A stretch of 59,107 bases of DNA from Scleroderma bovista (lineage: Eukaryota; Basidiomycota; Agaricomycetes; Boletales; Sclerodermataceae). Location of the stretch: contig JAYMGJ010000101.1 in the NCBI GenBank assembly GCA_037178675.1, positions 1 to 59,107 of the forward strand, read 5' to 3'. This document shows, piece after piece, positions 34,331 to 45,098 of this stretch (position 1 is its first letter; each line of letters starts with the position of its first letter). The position numbers were made by a program, and so were the translations under genes. Under the pieces are notes generated by a model that saw nothing but the letters and a program-made list of their open reading frames with translations, did not search any database and was not told where the DNA came from.

Positions 34331-35937
34331 ATGTCAACGCCATCCCCACCTGGTCCCCGCAGGAATCCAAGCCGAAAAGCCAAGACGACGACTCTTCCAT
34401 CCATTCAGGAAGACTCCCGCCCTCTCGATGAGTCCCCGAGTTACGATCCGAACGCGGAGCGCAATGAGCAGCGTTCCTCCAAGAACAATGAGACACCAGA
34501 AAAACGCAAGAAGTGGGGGTCTTCAGTAGACACAAAACAGAGGGACAGGGCATCCAAAGCTGACCCGCATAAGGGTCGATGTTTACTCACGAACTTGGCT
34601 GATGCGGTCAACGTATGCCACTTGATACCCAGTTCGACGCGGCCTTCCGAGGCGAGCCACTTTCACGCTGTCACGTCCTGTCCTGATTCGTTTTTAGCTC
34701 ACGAAATTGGAGTATGCATGGGGTCTACCCACGTACCTCAACCTCGATTCGACCCGCAACCTGATTCATCGTGAGTAACACCAGAAAGTAACCAACTTGT
34801 GTTCTATCCCCACGCTCATCCAACACTAGTGAGATCAGATTGGCACTTCCTTTTCGATCAAAAGATGTTCATGCTCATACCGGAGCTTTTGGACTTGGAA
34901 AAGCTCAAAAAAGTCACCATAACGGATGCCCTTGCGGGTCGTTCTCAAACTAATGTGAAGAAGGTATGTCCTTTGCACCGGGTCACATGGCGTTTACGTT
35001 CGCCTATTGACGCATTTGTTTATAGTTATTCAGACGTGGTACCATTTTCAACTATCATCTTTTGCCTATGCCCGAGTTAAAGGCACCCATCTGTCGCTTC
35101 AAGGATTCAAACAACCTTGCAAAGCACTCCACCCATCGCCACCCTTTTGCCACGCTCGGGTCCCTCAAGAGCCACGTCCAGCCTCAATATGTCGTCTTTA
35201 ACGCTGGGCGAAAGCTATCTGCGATATCAGTCGCTGAATATATTGGGCTACCACCGGTTCTCAAACAAATTGCATCTCGCGAGAGCGTGGATAATGCAAA
35301 TTCAAGGCTCGTCACAGTCGTGGAACTGTATAGCCATTGGACTAAGTTAGTGATGCCGGATGACTTCGTCGCTCGCCCCCGTCCTCGCTCTGGTCCCTCC
35401 GATGACACAGACAACGATGACCAAGACCAAGACCATGCAGAGGAGGGACAAGAGGAGCCGGAGGAGCCGGAGGAGAAGGGTGAAGGGGGGGCGAGTGAAG
35501 AGGAGGAGAGCGATGCCGACAACGACGAACTCCAATCCACCCCTTCAAAGAAGTCCAACGTAGGACGACAGCTCCACGACGTCGCATCCACTTCTAGCTC
35601 AGGCTCTCTCGACACCGCCGTCGACGCCGATGGTTGGTGCCCTTCTGAGGATACAGCATGGGTAGAAGGGATCAACGACTGGACGATGAAGTGTTGCGAT
35701 GCCGCAGCCTCGGAGGGAGGGTGGGAATCAAGTATATTGAATGAGGGCGATCAAGTACTCGTCGCCTATGCCAAAGAGAAACCACGATCGGCCCCGCCAC
35801 CGGACAGCTGGCACAAGTGGCAACCTTGCTGGGCCAGACGCAATGGGCGGTATCCACCTCACAATACAGCAAAGTTTTCGAGTAATGATTGGGCCCTTTT
35901 TGAAGAAGATACGGCGTTGCCCATAGATTCGGAATAA
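34331..35937 (+). CDS. HNH-type nuclease-domain protein, copy 2
   Basis: Paralogue of 5082-6678 with the same plan: exons 34331-34651, 34698-34770, 34830-34963 and 35026-35937, in phase. The HNH signature is kept (RCLLTNLADAVNVCHLIPSS; DWHFLFDQKMFMLIPELLDL). The first intron starts GCGAGC where copy 1 has GTGAGC, so it needs a GC-AG splice or is damaged. The acidic tract differs (EEPEEPEEKGEGGASEEEES). Amino-acid changes are scattered, but no stop appears, so the copy may be functional. Confidence 0.78.
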
Positions 35938-37237
35938 GTCTCTGCATTTCATCTTCTGTTGTTAGCTCTGAATAATTAATACAAGGGCAATTTCACTCGA
36001 GCGACTCGGTGTGTTCAGTATTCAAGTATGACACAGTGCTTACACATAGTTTGTCAGAAGAAATTGCCAATATGCCTAAGCTGTTCTCTGATTCTACAGC
36101 CATCGTGAAAGAGTTGTCTCTGAGGCAACGACCACCCACATGCACCACTCCCAGGATTGTCCACATGCTTACGCCCCTCGGTGCAATTGATGTCAGCCAT
36201 GGGTGTACACCCAGGGAAATTACAATCAGGGGAGATCCCCTCGAGTAACATAATTGTGATTATTTTTGATCCTTGCATGTCCAGGTGGGCATGACAAGCT
36301 TGGAGCTATGGTCCAAGTGCTCAGGTTGGACCGGTCGTTGATCTACATGAGCTGCTTGATGTCCTTTTGGGACCATCGAACACTGTTGCATGCAGGCTCA
36401 TTACTTGTAGAACCAAGTTCGATCTTCACATGGGTCTGGATGTTACACAAGGATGCCCCCACAACACTACGGGTGCGAATTCTGCAAACCAAGAGCGACA
36501 CAACGCGAGAAAAAGATGTGACGAACGCGAGGACAGCTGACACTGTCGACAAGGAAAAAGGACATCGATTCGTGCAGGGCGATGCAACGAACGTGAAGAC
36601 TAGAGCGCGAAGCGAGAACGAGCAAACACGCGACCATGGCAAACACCAGCAGCTAGCCTACGGGATACAAGAGGGAAAAACAAAGGTACAGAGGAAACCG
36701 AGAGCACGAATGTGACGTGAGGTCAGGAACACCAGACAGGAGAATGTCATACTAATATGTAGGCCTTTGTGACATGGTGCAGACCTGTGCAAGCCTTGTA
36801 ATCTCCTTTGAGGATCCATGAGCAAGTTCTTGCACCTTTCCATATGAATGCAGGGCAAAGTTTCAATCATGGACCCAATGGAACAGCATCAAATGTGGCT
36901 GCCACCCAGCATCTACATGGCCATCAGAAGTATGTTCTTGTAAATTGTAGACACACTCATGCAAATCATAGTGTCATCCTCCTTTATGGGGCTATGGTCA
37001 AATGCAGACTTGAGCATTTTGTCTCCCAACCCAGGATGCCCAAGACAGGCACCTGAGGAATCACTGAGGATGGAGTGAACAGAAAAGTCAGGGTGATGCT
37101 TTGCCCAAGCTGTCCAACCACCATTCACACTGCACATAGTGTAGGTCTTTGGATGGCACTGAGGCGAGACGCTGTTGCAAGAAAAGACAGCAGGTGATAT
37201 AGTCACTATGTAGGTACAATGAATGTGATTATATCTG
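35938..37237. other. Duplicated 3' flank, then unassigned sequence
   Basis: 35938-36610 matches 6679-7200. 36655-36725 matches 7291-7370 inverted. The frame at 36266-36715 is Lys/Glu/Arg/Thr-rich and probably not real. A minus frame at 37260-36913 runs into the LTR and is not supported. The last five bases (ATCTG, 37233-37237) are the target duplication of gypsy B. Confidence 0.5.
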
Positions 37238-37608
37238 TGAGATGACCCTAGGCAGAACACCTAAGACCCAACTACACGCGAGACTCTGAGAGGAAATAGG
37301 ACGCGAGGATCTAGAGCAATAACCCAAGATGAGCTCGAATGGGGAGCCTCTGGGTGCTGGATTGCACGGTATATATACTACTAGACATGAGGGCTACGCG
37401 AGGCTATCCATGAGGCTACGTGCAGGTAGAAGGCTATGTAATGACATCACTGTGGAGCTAAGGCTATGCGTAATGATGTCAAGGGTGGCAGCGTGTACAG
37501 CACGAGATACAGGTCTAGACTAGGTAGATAAGATAGAGGCTGTACACTAAGATAAGATAAACGCTATCTAATCGCAGATTAGATAAGATAAAAAGTTGGA
37601 CCGTAACA
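37238..37608 (-). repeat. 3' LTR of gypsy B
   Basis: Minus-strand TGTTACGG...CATCTCA, 371 bp. No difference from the 5' LTR was seen on direct reading. A TATA-like TATATATA is near 37374. Confidence 0.93.
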
Positions 37609-37621
37609 CTACTCCCCCCTC
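37609..37621 (-). other. Polypurine tract of gypsy B
   Basis: Minus-strand GAGGGGGGAGTAG directly precedes the 3' LTR and overlaps the pol stop codon (TGA, 37622-37620). Confidence 0.8.
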
Positions 37622-40600
37622 AGGTGCAGGATTCCAGACTGCAGAACTGAGCGTCGCAAACCGTGAGGTTTTCGGGGATACGACTAAATAACGAGTCAAA
37701 GTCCGTTTGGGCCATACGAAGTTTCCGAGGAGCAGAGGGGTTTTCTCGGTAAAAGCGCTCGACTTCCAGAGGAGAATTCTTCAAATTTGACGAGGGTTCC
37801 CATGTTCTCTCATGTTCCTCGTACCCTTTCCAGTGTACCAAATACTGGAGCTGCCTTTTATAAATACGAGAGGCTACGATATAGTCCACTTCGTACTCTT
37901 CATCGCGTTCTTCAGAGACATGTATCGGACCAGGCCGAGACACGGGTTGGCCGGGAAGAGGACCTAAATAAGGTTTAACCCGAGAGACATTCACAACCGG
38001 GTGAATTCGAAGAGTTTTCGGGAGCTTAAGCTCAACCGCATTCGGGGTTACTCTAGTGACCTCATAGGGACCAATCCACTTCTCCGTAAGCTTCTTAGAA
38101 GCACGATTTAGCATACGAAGGTTATCTGTAGAAAGCCAAACTTGTTGGCCTACAACATAGTCCGGGGCGGGATTTCTATGCTTATCCGCCTGAAGCTTCA
38201 TATTACGTTTTGCCTTCTCAGAAGACTCCACGACTTTATTAAATACGGCAGCAAAGTCCTTGGCCGCTGGGGCTACTGTGTCAACCGGCTCAACACCCAT
38301 ACGAGGGGAATAACTCCGGGTAATTCCAAACGGTGAATCAGTGGTCACCTCCGAAACCGTGTTGTTCCAAACGAACTGGGCAATCTTGATCCATTTGGCC
38401 CATTCGTTCTGACGATCGTTGACGTAGGTTCGGAGATACTGATTAATTTCGCGGTTCAACCGCTCCGTTTGACCATCAGTTTGAGGGTGAAATGCCGTGG
38501 ACATTTTCCTCTTAACGCCTAAAAGTCTATACAACTCCCCCAGGAAGTTGCTTGCAAAGACCGATCCGCGGTCTGACACAACGGAAGACGGGAGTCCATG
38601 CTGACACCAGACATGATCTCTAAATAACTCAGCGGTTGACAAGGCAGTTTCCTCCTTAGTGCAAGGTACAAACACAACCTCTTTGGAGAACCGATCAACC
38701 ACGACTAATATATAGTTGTAACCGAGGGATTCCGGCATTTCGGTAAAGTCCATAGTGACATAAAGCCACGGGCCGCTAGGGGTGGGGAGAGGGATAAGAC
38801 TTCCAGAAGTCTTTTGATTCGACACCTTGGACTGTTGACACTTTTGACAGTGCTTTACGTAGGTTTGAATCTGCTCTTTCATCCCTTTCCAGGAATAATG
38901 CTTCCTGAGCGCGTTATACGTAGCTTTTACTCCTTTATGACCAGCAACAGGAGTATCGTGAAAATTCGTAACGAGCGATTGTCGCTCTTCGTAAGACTGA
39001 CCAGTGACGTTGATTAGTTTAATAGATACTGGGTTCAACAGGACCTGGTCCTTGTTATCGTCGGAACTAGATACGTAATGGTCCGATCGCCTGCTAAGCG
39101 GATCTGCAACGTGCATCTGGGTTCCCTTCTTATAGATAAGCGAATAGTTAAACCGCGTCATCCACATCTGCCAGCGCGCTTGGCGCTTAGACAAGTTCTG
39201 TGACTTGGTGAAGTACGTTAAATTATGATGGTCCGTGTAGATCTCAAAGGCGTAAGGAGTGGCCTCGAGATAATGGCGCCAGGCCTCAGTCGCCTTTATG
39301 ATGGCCAGCATTTCTTTATCGTGAATAGGATAATTTCATTCTGGAGGTGTCATAGAATGTGACATGTACGCGACGGGTCTGAATTCGCCGTCTTCGCACT
39401 TCACGGATATCACTCCCCCGACGGCGAACTCAGACGCATCGGTTTCGAGGCGGAATTCGCGGTCCTGATCGGGGTACTGAAGTACCGGAGCACGAGTAAA
39501 GGCAGCTTTCAAAGCTTCAAACGCAGCGCGTTCCTTTTCTCCAAAGTTAAATACCGTGTCTTTACACGTAAGGTCCGTCATGGGTCTAGCCATGATCGCA
39601 TAATCTTTAATGAAACGTCTATAGAAATTACCGAGACCTAAGAACGCGCGAACCTGCTTTACGTTCGTTGGCTCAGGCCATTTCAAAATAGCATTAACTT
39701 TTTCAGGGTCCATTTTGATACCATCTCGTGACACGATCATACCGAGGAAGTCGACTTCGGTGACTCTGAAGCGACACTTCTCAGGTTTGACAAACAAGTC
39801 GTTATCACGTAATCGTTTCAAAACTTCCAGCACGATCTTATCATGCTTTTCCTGATCGTCCGTATCCGTAAATATCATAAGGTCGTCGATATACACCACG
39901 CAGACATCCGACATATCATGGAAGATTTCATTCATCATCTTCTGGAATGTTGCGGGTGAATTACAGAGACCGAAATACATAACTAATGGCTCGAAAGCCC
40001 CTTTATGCGTTACAAACGCAGCTTTCCACTCATCGCCTTCACGAATTCTCACATTGTTGTAACCCCACCGAAGGTCCATTTTCGTGAAGAGTTTACAACC
40101 CTTAAGCTTGTCAACAAGCTGAGAGATAAGCGGCAGCGGATAGTTATTTTTAATCGTCCAGTCGTTTACATAGCGGTAATCCTGTACCATGCGCTTCTTG
40201 CCGTCCTTTTTCGGGATAAAGAAGACCGGTGACGTCTGCTGACTAATAGACGGCCGAATGTATCCTTTAGCGAGTTGATCATCAAGGAACGATTCGACTT
40301 CTTTTTGTTCATCAACAGAGAGCGGGATAAGTCTTCCCTTTTTGGGCGGGAAGTCTTCTTTCAGATCAATTCCATGATCCCAAGGTTTTCTTAGCGGCAT
40401 GCGCTCTGACGACTTTTTACTAAATACGTCTAAGAATTCCCAGTACTCTTTAGGGACCTGCTTTTGAGCTTCCTCTAGGGTCGACTCATCGATAGTGACC
40501 TTTGATTCATGAGCTTTCAAAGCTTGTACCCAAGTTTCCTGAGACTCATTTTCTCGTAATAACTTAGCAAAGCGTGTCTCCAAAAGCGACTTGCACTCTG

Positions 40601-41398
40601 GAGGACACCTAGTTAAATTAACTTTGCCTGTTACCCAATCTATATCGGGGTTGTGCTTCTGAAGCCAGGTGTGGCCAAGGATAAGCGGCACTTTTCCAAG
40701 GCACGTGACGGCACACCACAGCTTTTCAGCATGTTTCCCAATACCGACTGTCAACAATACATAATGCGTGATGTCACCCTCCTGATTCCTAGTGCCATCT
40801 ACGTTAAGCACCGGGACTGGCTTCACCAGTTTAGATAACTGAAGTCGTCGATCAAGAGCCCAGCTCTTGTCAACAAAGCAGCCAGTAGCGCCACTGTCTA
40901 GCAGAGCGTCTACTTTAATAGTGTTAAGTGGTCCGCGGATGCAGACCGGTACCGTCACTTCACGTTCCATTGTGAAGGACCTTCGTAAGTCCACGAAAAC
41001 CTCTAAGTTGCCGGCGGGACTTTCCGGTTCCTTAGATGCCAAAGAAAGAGAAGAAATATTTTTATTCGATCGGGAATTAAGCACGCTCGATTTTACTTCC
41101 GGCGCCGAGCCCTTTGCAGGGACCCCCTTAGAAGGTGTAGTACAGTCCGAGTCACAGTCCATAGTATCAACTGACAAAACAGAAAAGCGAGAAGGAGAAA
41201 CCGAGACGGGAGAAACTACCGAAGACACTTTTTTGTGGGTTTTCGCTATTTTTGTACGTAGCAAAGCAATGCAGTATTTAAATATTTCCTGCACTGCAGG
41301 AGTAGTAGCGTAAGAGAGTCTATAGTCCAGAATTCGTACAGCTAAGTCCGATGAAGACTCGAGAGCGAGGATGCCCGTTTTATCCTCACTCTTTAGTC
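37620..41398 (-). CDS. Pol polyprotein of gypsy B, one in-frame TGA
   Basis: The pol frame is -1 relative to gag and open from the slippery site onward without an ATG, so it is probably made as Gag-Pol. Domains in order: aspartic protease (DALLDSGATGCFVDKS), RT ([20 protein letters not shown]; catalytic YIDDLMIF), RNase H (LETDASEFAVGGVIS), integrase with HH-CC zinc site (H..AGH; CQKCQQSK) and D,D,E motifs (MDFTEMP; VSDRGSVFASN; HPQTDGQTERLNRE), and a C-terminal chromodomain (YLVHWKGYEEHERTWEPSS) that in chromoviruses guides insertion to marked chromatin. A TGA at 39338-39336 lies between TPPE and NYPIH; element A has CGA there. Apart from this stop the frame is complete. Confidence 0.93.
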
Positions 41399-41405
41399 TT
41401 TTAAA
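41362..41405 (-). promoter_or_regulatory. Predicted -1 ribosomal frameshift signal, gag/pol of gypsy B
   Basis: The gag frame reads GAT TTA AAA GAC TAA. The heptamer T TTA AAA (41405-41399) fits X XXY YYZ. Six bases later comes an 11-bp hairpin: AGAGTGAGGAT (41392-41382), 9-nt loop, ATCCTCGCTCT (41372-41362), one G-U pair. Slipping back one base at AAA continues AGA CTA AAG AGT, which is exactly the pol frame. Confidence 0.75.
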
Positions 41406-42391
41406 TCCCTGAAGAACGCCTGCATTTCTGCAAATGTCATTCCTCTTACCGCATTTAGCCGGTCATCCTCCGGCTGGGCTTGCGTTGCCCGTGCTTGTGG
41501 TTGCCCACGACGAGGGCGGCGCGGCTTTGTGCACTCTCGTGCAATGTGGCCAAATAATTGGCAATTGTAGCATTGGGGCCCCTTACCCCTCTGCTGGTTC
41601 ACCTCAACGGCACCTATGTCCATTGGGACACCACTTCCCGATGCGGTTGAAGACGAATATGACTGGCCCTGGTAATACCGGGCAGAGCCTTGCCCTTGGA
41701 GATTGATGAGAAAGAGTTCCTGGGCTCTTCCCATCGCACGAGCAGAGTTTGCGAGTCGCTCGTAGGTATCTCGACGCATTCCCTGTATGTAGATTTGCTC
41801 CAGGAGCTTTCTCTGGAGCGCACGTTCGAGCAAGTCGCGGGCGTACTCATTCCCACAGTCTCCCTGGTTCTTGAGCGCCTCGAACTGTGCTAAGAAGTCA
41901 TCAATTCTTTGCCTCGGGCCCTGCCTAAGGCGGAGTAGTTGGGCACGTGCCCACTCGGCATTGTTTCCGGGGAGAAAGAACCTCTCTATCTCCTCCGCGA
42001 AGTCAACCCAAGCAGGCCAGGCCGGAGGGGGCGGGAGCTGTCCGGCTGGGACGGGCGGGGCGTTGGCGAGAGCCTGGGCTGCTGCCATGCAGCTATCCAG
42101 ACGGACTTGAGCCCACCGACCAGCTTTCGGGCCAGTGAGCCGGGAGAGAACTGCTGCGGTGACCTGGGCATCGTTTGCCCCCTCCATCGAGATCTGTAAC
42201 CAAACCTTGATCTTGGACCACCATTCGTGGAACTTCTGAGGGGAGCCATCGTAACTCCCGGGATCCGCGACCACCTTCTTGCGCGGCGGCGGTGGAGGGT
42301 GAGGCTGTGCAGCCGCAAGGGCTGCGATATGCGCCTGGAGGTCAATTTGCCCCTGGATAAGCTGTCCGAGGAGCTGGTTAAGGTCTGCCAT
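41393..42391 (-). CDS. Gag of gypsy B
   Basis: ATG 42391, 332 aa, stop TAA 41395-41393. N-terminus MADLNQLLGQLIQGQID, Pro-rich spacer, capsid-like part (SPQKFHEWWSKIKVWLQISM; EIERFFLPGNNAEWARAQLL; RALQRKLLEQIYIQGM), then a CCHC zinc knuckle CYNCQLFGHIARECTK in a basic context and a C-terminal EDDRLNAVRGMTFAEM. Gag forms the virus-like particle and binds element RNA. The frame is intact. Confidence 0.92.
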   Translation of the reverse strand: MADLNQLLGQLIQGQIDLQAHIAALAAAQPHPPPPPRKKVVADPGSYDGSPQKFHEWWSKIKVWLQISMEGANDAQVTAAVLSRLTGPKAGRWAQVRLDSCMAAAQALANAPPVPAGQLPPPPAWPAWVDFAEEIERFFLPGNNAEWARAQLLRLRQGPRQRIDDFLAQFEALKNQGDCGNEYARDLLERALQRKLLEQIYIQGMRRDTYERLANSARAMGRAQELFLINLQGQGSARYYQGQSYSSSTASGSGVPMDIGAVEVNQQRGKGPQCYNCQLFGHIARECTKPRRPRRGQPQARATQAQPEDDRLNAVRGMTFAEMQAFFRDLKD

Positions 42392-42397
42392 GAGGAC

Positions 42398-42745
42398 CTA
42401 GTAGGGGTGGAGGCGGGAATAGGGGGTAGGTCTTTGTTTAACCGGTCGAAGACGGGAGGACCGGAACGTGCGGCGGCGAGCGAGCGGGAGGTCTGGCAGG
42501 GGCGGAACAGGAAGGGAACGGTGGAAGCCGAGGAGGACTTGGATTTCGAAGTCGCTGACAAGGCGACTGTAGGCGGCAACGGCGCTAGTGAACTGGAACT
42601 CCTCTTCGATTGCTGACTCCCTTTCTTGTACTTTGACAAGGGTGTCAGGGCGGAGACCGTAGATAATCGCCAAGCGCTCCTGTTGCGCTTCGACGAGGTG
42701 ACGAGGGAACTGGTAAGGTATGGTGGTAGCGTAAGGGGTGACGTA
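42398..42745 (-). CDS. Conserved upstream frame (no ATG), same frame as gag
   Basis: About 115 codons are open from 42745 to TAG 42400-42398, two codons before and in frame with the gag ATG. No Met occurs in it. It encodes YQFPRHLVEAQQERLAIIYG and, further on, SRLVSDFEIQVLLGFHRS and LPVPPLPDLPLARRRTF. The decayed element A keeps the same frame (about 18260-18610; SRLVSDFKIQVLLSLHHS) ending at the same point. Protein-level conservation suggests it is translated, by non-AUG start or as an N-terminal extension of Gag through stop readthrough. Confidence 0.6.
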   Translation of the reverse strand, partial: YVTPYATTIPYQFPRHLVEAQQERLAIIYGLRPDTLVKVQERESAIEEEFQFTSAVAAYSRLVSDFEIQVLLGFHRSLPVPPLPDLPLARRRTFRSSRLRPVKQRPTPYSRLHPY

Positions 42746-43202
42746 GGAGTAAGGTTACTTTCGGGACTAGATCCCCACAGTTGTTCCGCTAAACTAAGCG
42801 TAAGACTCTGTTCGCCTGTCGCGCTCGCCGGGTCAGGGCAGTGGCACAGCTATGCAGAGAACAAACGGCTAGCGGCTGCAGATCACAAGGTCTACCTCTG
42901 CACGGACGCAGGAACTACGGAGTATGTATGTCTCAATCGCCTTGAGGCTGCGAACCTCTCTTGAACGGGCGCCGACCTTCAGACACCAGGCACGACCCTG
43001 GGCTGGTGTACAGTACGTAAAGGTAACGGTGCTAGAAACTCCCAATGCCGAAGCACTACGGGAACGGCACTAAAGGCTGGCCGTGAACGAAACGGAAGGT
43101 GTGAAGAAGAAGCTCCTTAACCCTGGAGTCCGGGTATAGTTTCCTTATAAGGCTAGGAGAGCGCGTAGTAGAGCGAGTAAGATGTATAGATTCGAGCTCA
43201 GG
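42746..43202 (-). other. 5' leader of gypsy B
   Basis: Between the 5' LTR and the upstream frame. Directly after the LTR end (..CATCTCA) comes CCTGAGCTCGAATC, the likely primer-binding site; the tRNA was not identified. GGCGCCCGTTCAAG is found further in (about 42973-42960). Confidence 0.5.
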
Positions 43203-43573
43203 TGAGATGACCCTAGGCAGAACACCTAAGACCCAACTACACGCGAGACTCTGAGAGGAAATAGGACGCGAGGATCTAGAGCAATAACCCAAGATGAGCT
43301 CGAATGGGGAGCCTCTGGGTGCTGGATTGCACGGTATATATACTACTAGACATGAGGGCTACGCGAGGCTATCCATGAGGCTACGTGCAGGTAGAAGGCT
43401 ATGTAATGACATCACTGTGGAGCTAAGGCTATGCGTAATGATGTCAAGGGTGGCAGCGTGTACAGCACGAGATACAGGTCTAGACTAGGTAGATAAGATA
43501 GAGGCTGTACACTAAGATAAGATAAACGCTATCTAATCGCAGATTAGATAAGATAAAAAGTTGGACCGTAACA
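43203..43573 (-). repeat. 5' LTR of gypsy B
   Basis: 371 bp, reads as identical to 37238-37608. Confidence 0.93.
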
Positions 43574-43787
43574 ATCTGTCTAACAAGACAGTGTGATGCA
43601 AGGAGAAGGAAACTTGGGTGAGGGCGTGCGAAGCGCCTCCGACCCCGGCTGCTAGTCCTGGAGAGAAAAGGTGAGCTGCGTTTCCCAGAGGGTTAGGAGT
43701 AAGATGATGCAGAGAGTGAGACATTCACATCCAGGATAGTAGGAGGAGGACGAGACTCACACTAAGTATTTTCATCCCCAAAAAGGA

Positions 43788-45098
43788 TCAGGAACGGGAT
43801 CTTACAGGGGGCATGGTGAAACAAAGAAAACAATCGTGCAATTCTGGTATGGCTTGCATGTAAGGGGCAAGAATTTGTGCATGACAACAAAGATATAAGA
43901 GAAATGTGTCACTCGCCCAGCAGCCTTTGATTTTGACTACATCGAAAGGTACATTGCGCAGGAGATATTCAAGTGTGGAGCCGATGCGGATGCCATGACC
44001 GCTGAGGGGTTTCATACCAGCTGCTTTAATGGCAAGGGAAAGAGTGGATAAGAATTTGCTGTGAGTTAAAGGCTTGAGCACCTGTTTGTGTTTGTCTTTG
44101 TATGCAAAAAGCGGTGAACCAGGGAGGGGGTTATTGACACAAAGGTGATTCTTCAGTGCCGAGTCCAGATCGGATGGGCCATCTTGACGGGCCCAATTCA
44201 CGTCCTCACCTTGCGGTGCGGCTTTAGTGCAGGGAATGTGGAAGTTTGTTATCTCTTGTCCTTGTCTATCTTTGTCCTGCCGCACATCCTTGAGTTTGAC
44301 ATGTTGCTCCGGGTGAAAGGCTTCCAACGTTTGAACTGTAAATTCACCGACCCGGGCTGTAGCATAGAAAGTGGTGGTGAGGCACACGAAAACTGCTGTG
44401 TGTAAGGGCATATCTAGGTCAAGGTGACGACGGATGGCAATAATAATGTTGACTGTGTATGGCTCTCTGGGTTTGCGCTTTGAAGAGGGGGGAGCCAGGG
44501 AAGCTGAGGCTTTGAGAAGTGTGTCGACTTTGTCATCCTTGATGGACCAGTCCAGGCCGTGGATGATGTGCCATGCTCGGACACCCTGGAGGTAATTGGT
44601 TACCGCAGCACTGGAATAGGAACCTGCAAGATTCGAGAGGAATGATGAAATTAAGATGGCGCTGGCGGGAGTGCACTGATCCTCTGGGATATTCTTGCTA
44701 TCACAAAATACGTGATACACTAAGAGTCCCGACCCATACGTTTCTTTGGTGCTATTGGCCCACGCATGTGCTACCATGCTCTCAATGCGAGAAAGGTCAT
44801 CCTTGGATAGGAGGGGAAGGTGATTTCTGCATTGAGGGCGAGAGTTTAATGGTTTCCAGGATTTCAAGCGTTTGCGTGCCGGGCAGAAGGGGCGAAGAGG
44901 AGATGGAATGGGTGTGAAATCTGTGGGGTAGGTAGCTCTTGCCCACCTAGATATGGTCTGGTCTGAAGCACTGCCGCTTGGGAGGGTTCTCATTGTGGAA
45001 AGAGCCTGGTCTGTCTGGAAACGGTTGTTGGAAGGGGGAACTGCTGTGGGTGGGGGGAATGTCTTTTGGGACATTGCAGATGAATGGCTGGAGGGCAT
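43788..45098 (-). CDS. DIRS/Ngaro-type tyrosine recombinase
   Basis: ATG 45098, 436 aa, to 43788. Tyrosine recombinases cut and rejoin DNA through a covalent 3'-phosphotyrosine. A SAM-like N-terminal part (WANSTKETYGSGLLVYHVFC; NYLQGVRAWHIIHGLDW) precedes the catalytic part: ATARVGEFTV (Arg I), GHGIRIGSTLEYLL (H-x-x-R), WASDTFLLYL, and APYMQ (nucleophile Tyr). It matches the recombinase of Agaricomycete DIRS-like elements; the RT/RNase H part expected upstream is absent, and gypsy C begins 22 bases upstream. Two places where relatives have Arg carry Cys (KGCWASD and YLCCHAQ). The frame is intact, but activity is doubtful. Confidence 0.78.
   Translation of the reverse strand: MPSSHSSAMSQKTFPPPTAVPPSNNRFQTDQALSTMRTLPSGSASDQTISRWARATYPTDFTPIPSPLRPFCPARKRLKSWKPLNSRPQCRNHLPLLSKDDLSRIESMVAHAWANSTKETYGSGLLVYHVFCDSKNIPEDQCTPASAILISSFLSNLAGSYSSAAVTNYLQGVRAWHIIHGLDWSIKDDKVDTLLKASASLAPPSSKRKPREPYTVNIIIAIRRHLDLDMPLHTAVFVCLTTTFYATARVGEFTVQTLEAFHPEQHVKLKDVRQDKDRQGQEITNFHIPCTKAAPQGEDVNWARQDGPSDLDSALKNHLCVNNPLPGSPLFAYKDKHKQVLKPLTHSKFLSTLSLAIKAAGMKPLSGHGIRIGSTLEYLLRNVPFDVVKIKGCWASDTFLLYLCCHAQILAPYMQAIPELHDCFLCFTMPPVRSRS

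Larger units (their letters stand above)
37238..43573 (-). mobile_element. Ty3/gypsy chromovirus element B, full length, TSD ATCTG
   Basis: 6,336 bp on the minus strand, flanked by ATCTG at 37233-37237 and 43574-43578. The LTRs are both 371 bp and read as identical, so insertion is recent. Order along the element: 5' LTR 43573-43203, leader, ATG-less frame, gag, -1 frameshift signal, pol (protease, RT, RNase H, integrase, chromodomain), polypurine tract, 3' LTR. One TGA in pol is the only obvious coding lesion. The left flank and the recombinase gene on the right show it landed 0.2 kb from the end of that gene. Confidence 0.95.

Noticed and set aside
36266..36715. 149-codon plus-strand frame rich in Lys, Arg, Thr and Glu
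   Set aside because: Low complexity, no homologous open frame in the duplicate at about 7000-7200, and part of it is the inverted repeat segment.
37329..37523. 64-codon frame found in each gypsy A/B LTR copy
   Set aside because: It lies entirely inside the LTR and recurs only because the LTR does; there is no sign of coding constraint.
43788..45098. Calling the recombinase a phage-type or Crypton integrase
   Set aside because: The motif spacing and TKETYGSGLLVYHVFC-type N-terminus fit the Agaricomycete DIRS/Ngaro group better; there is no Crypton DNA-binding domain.
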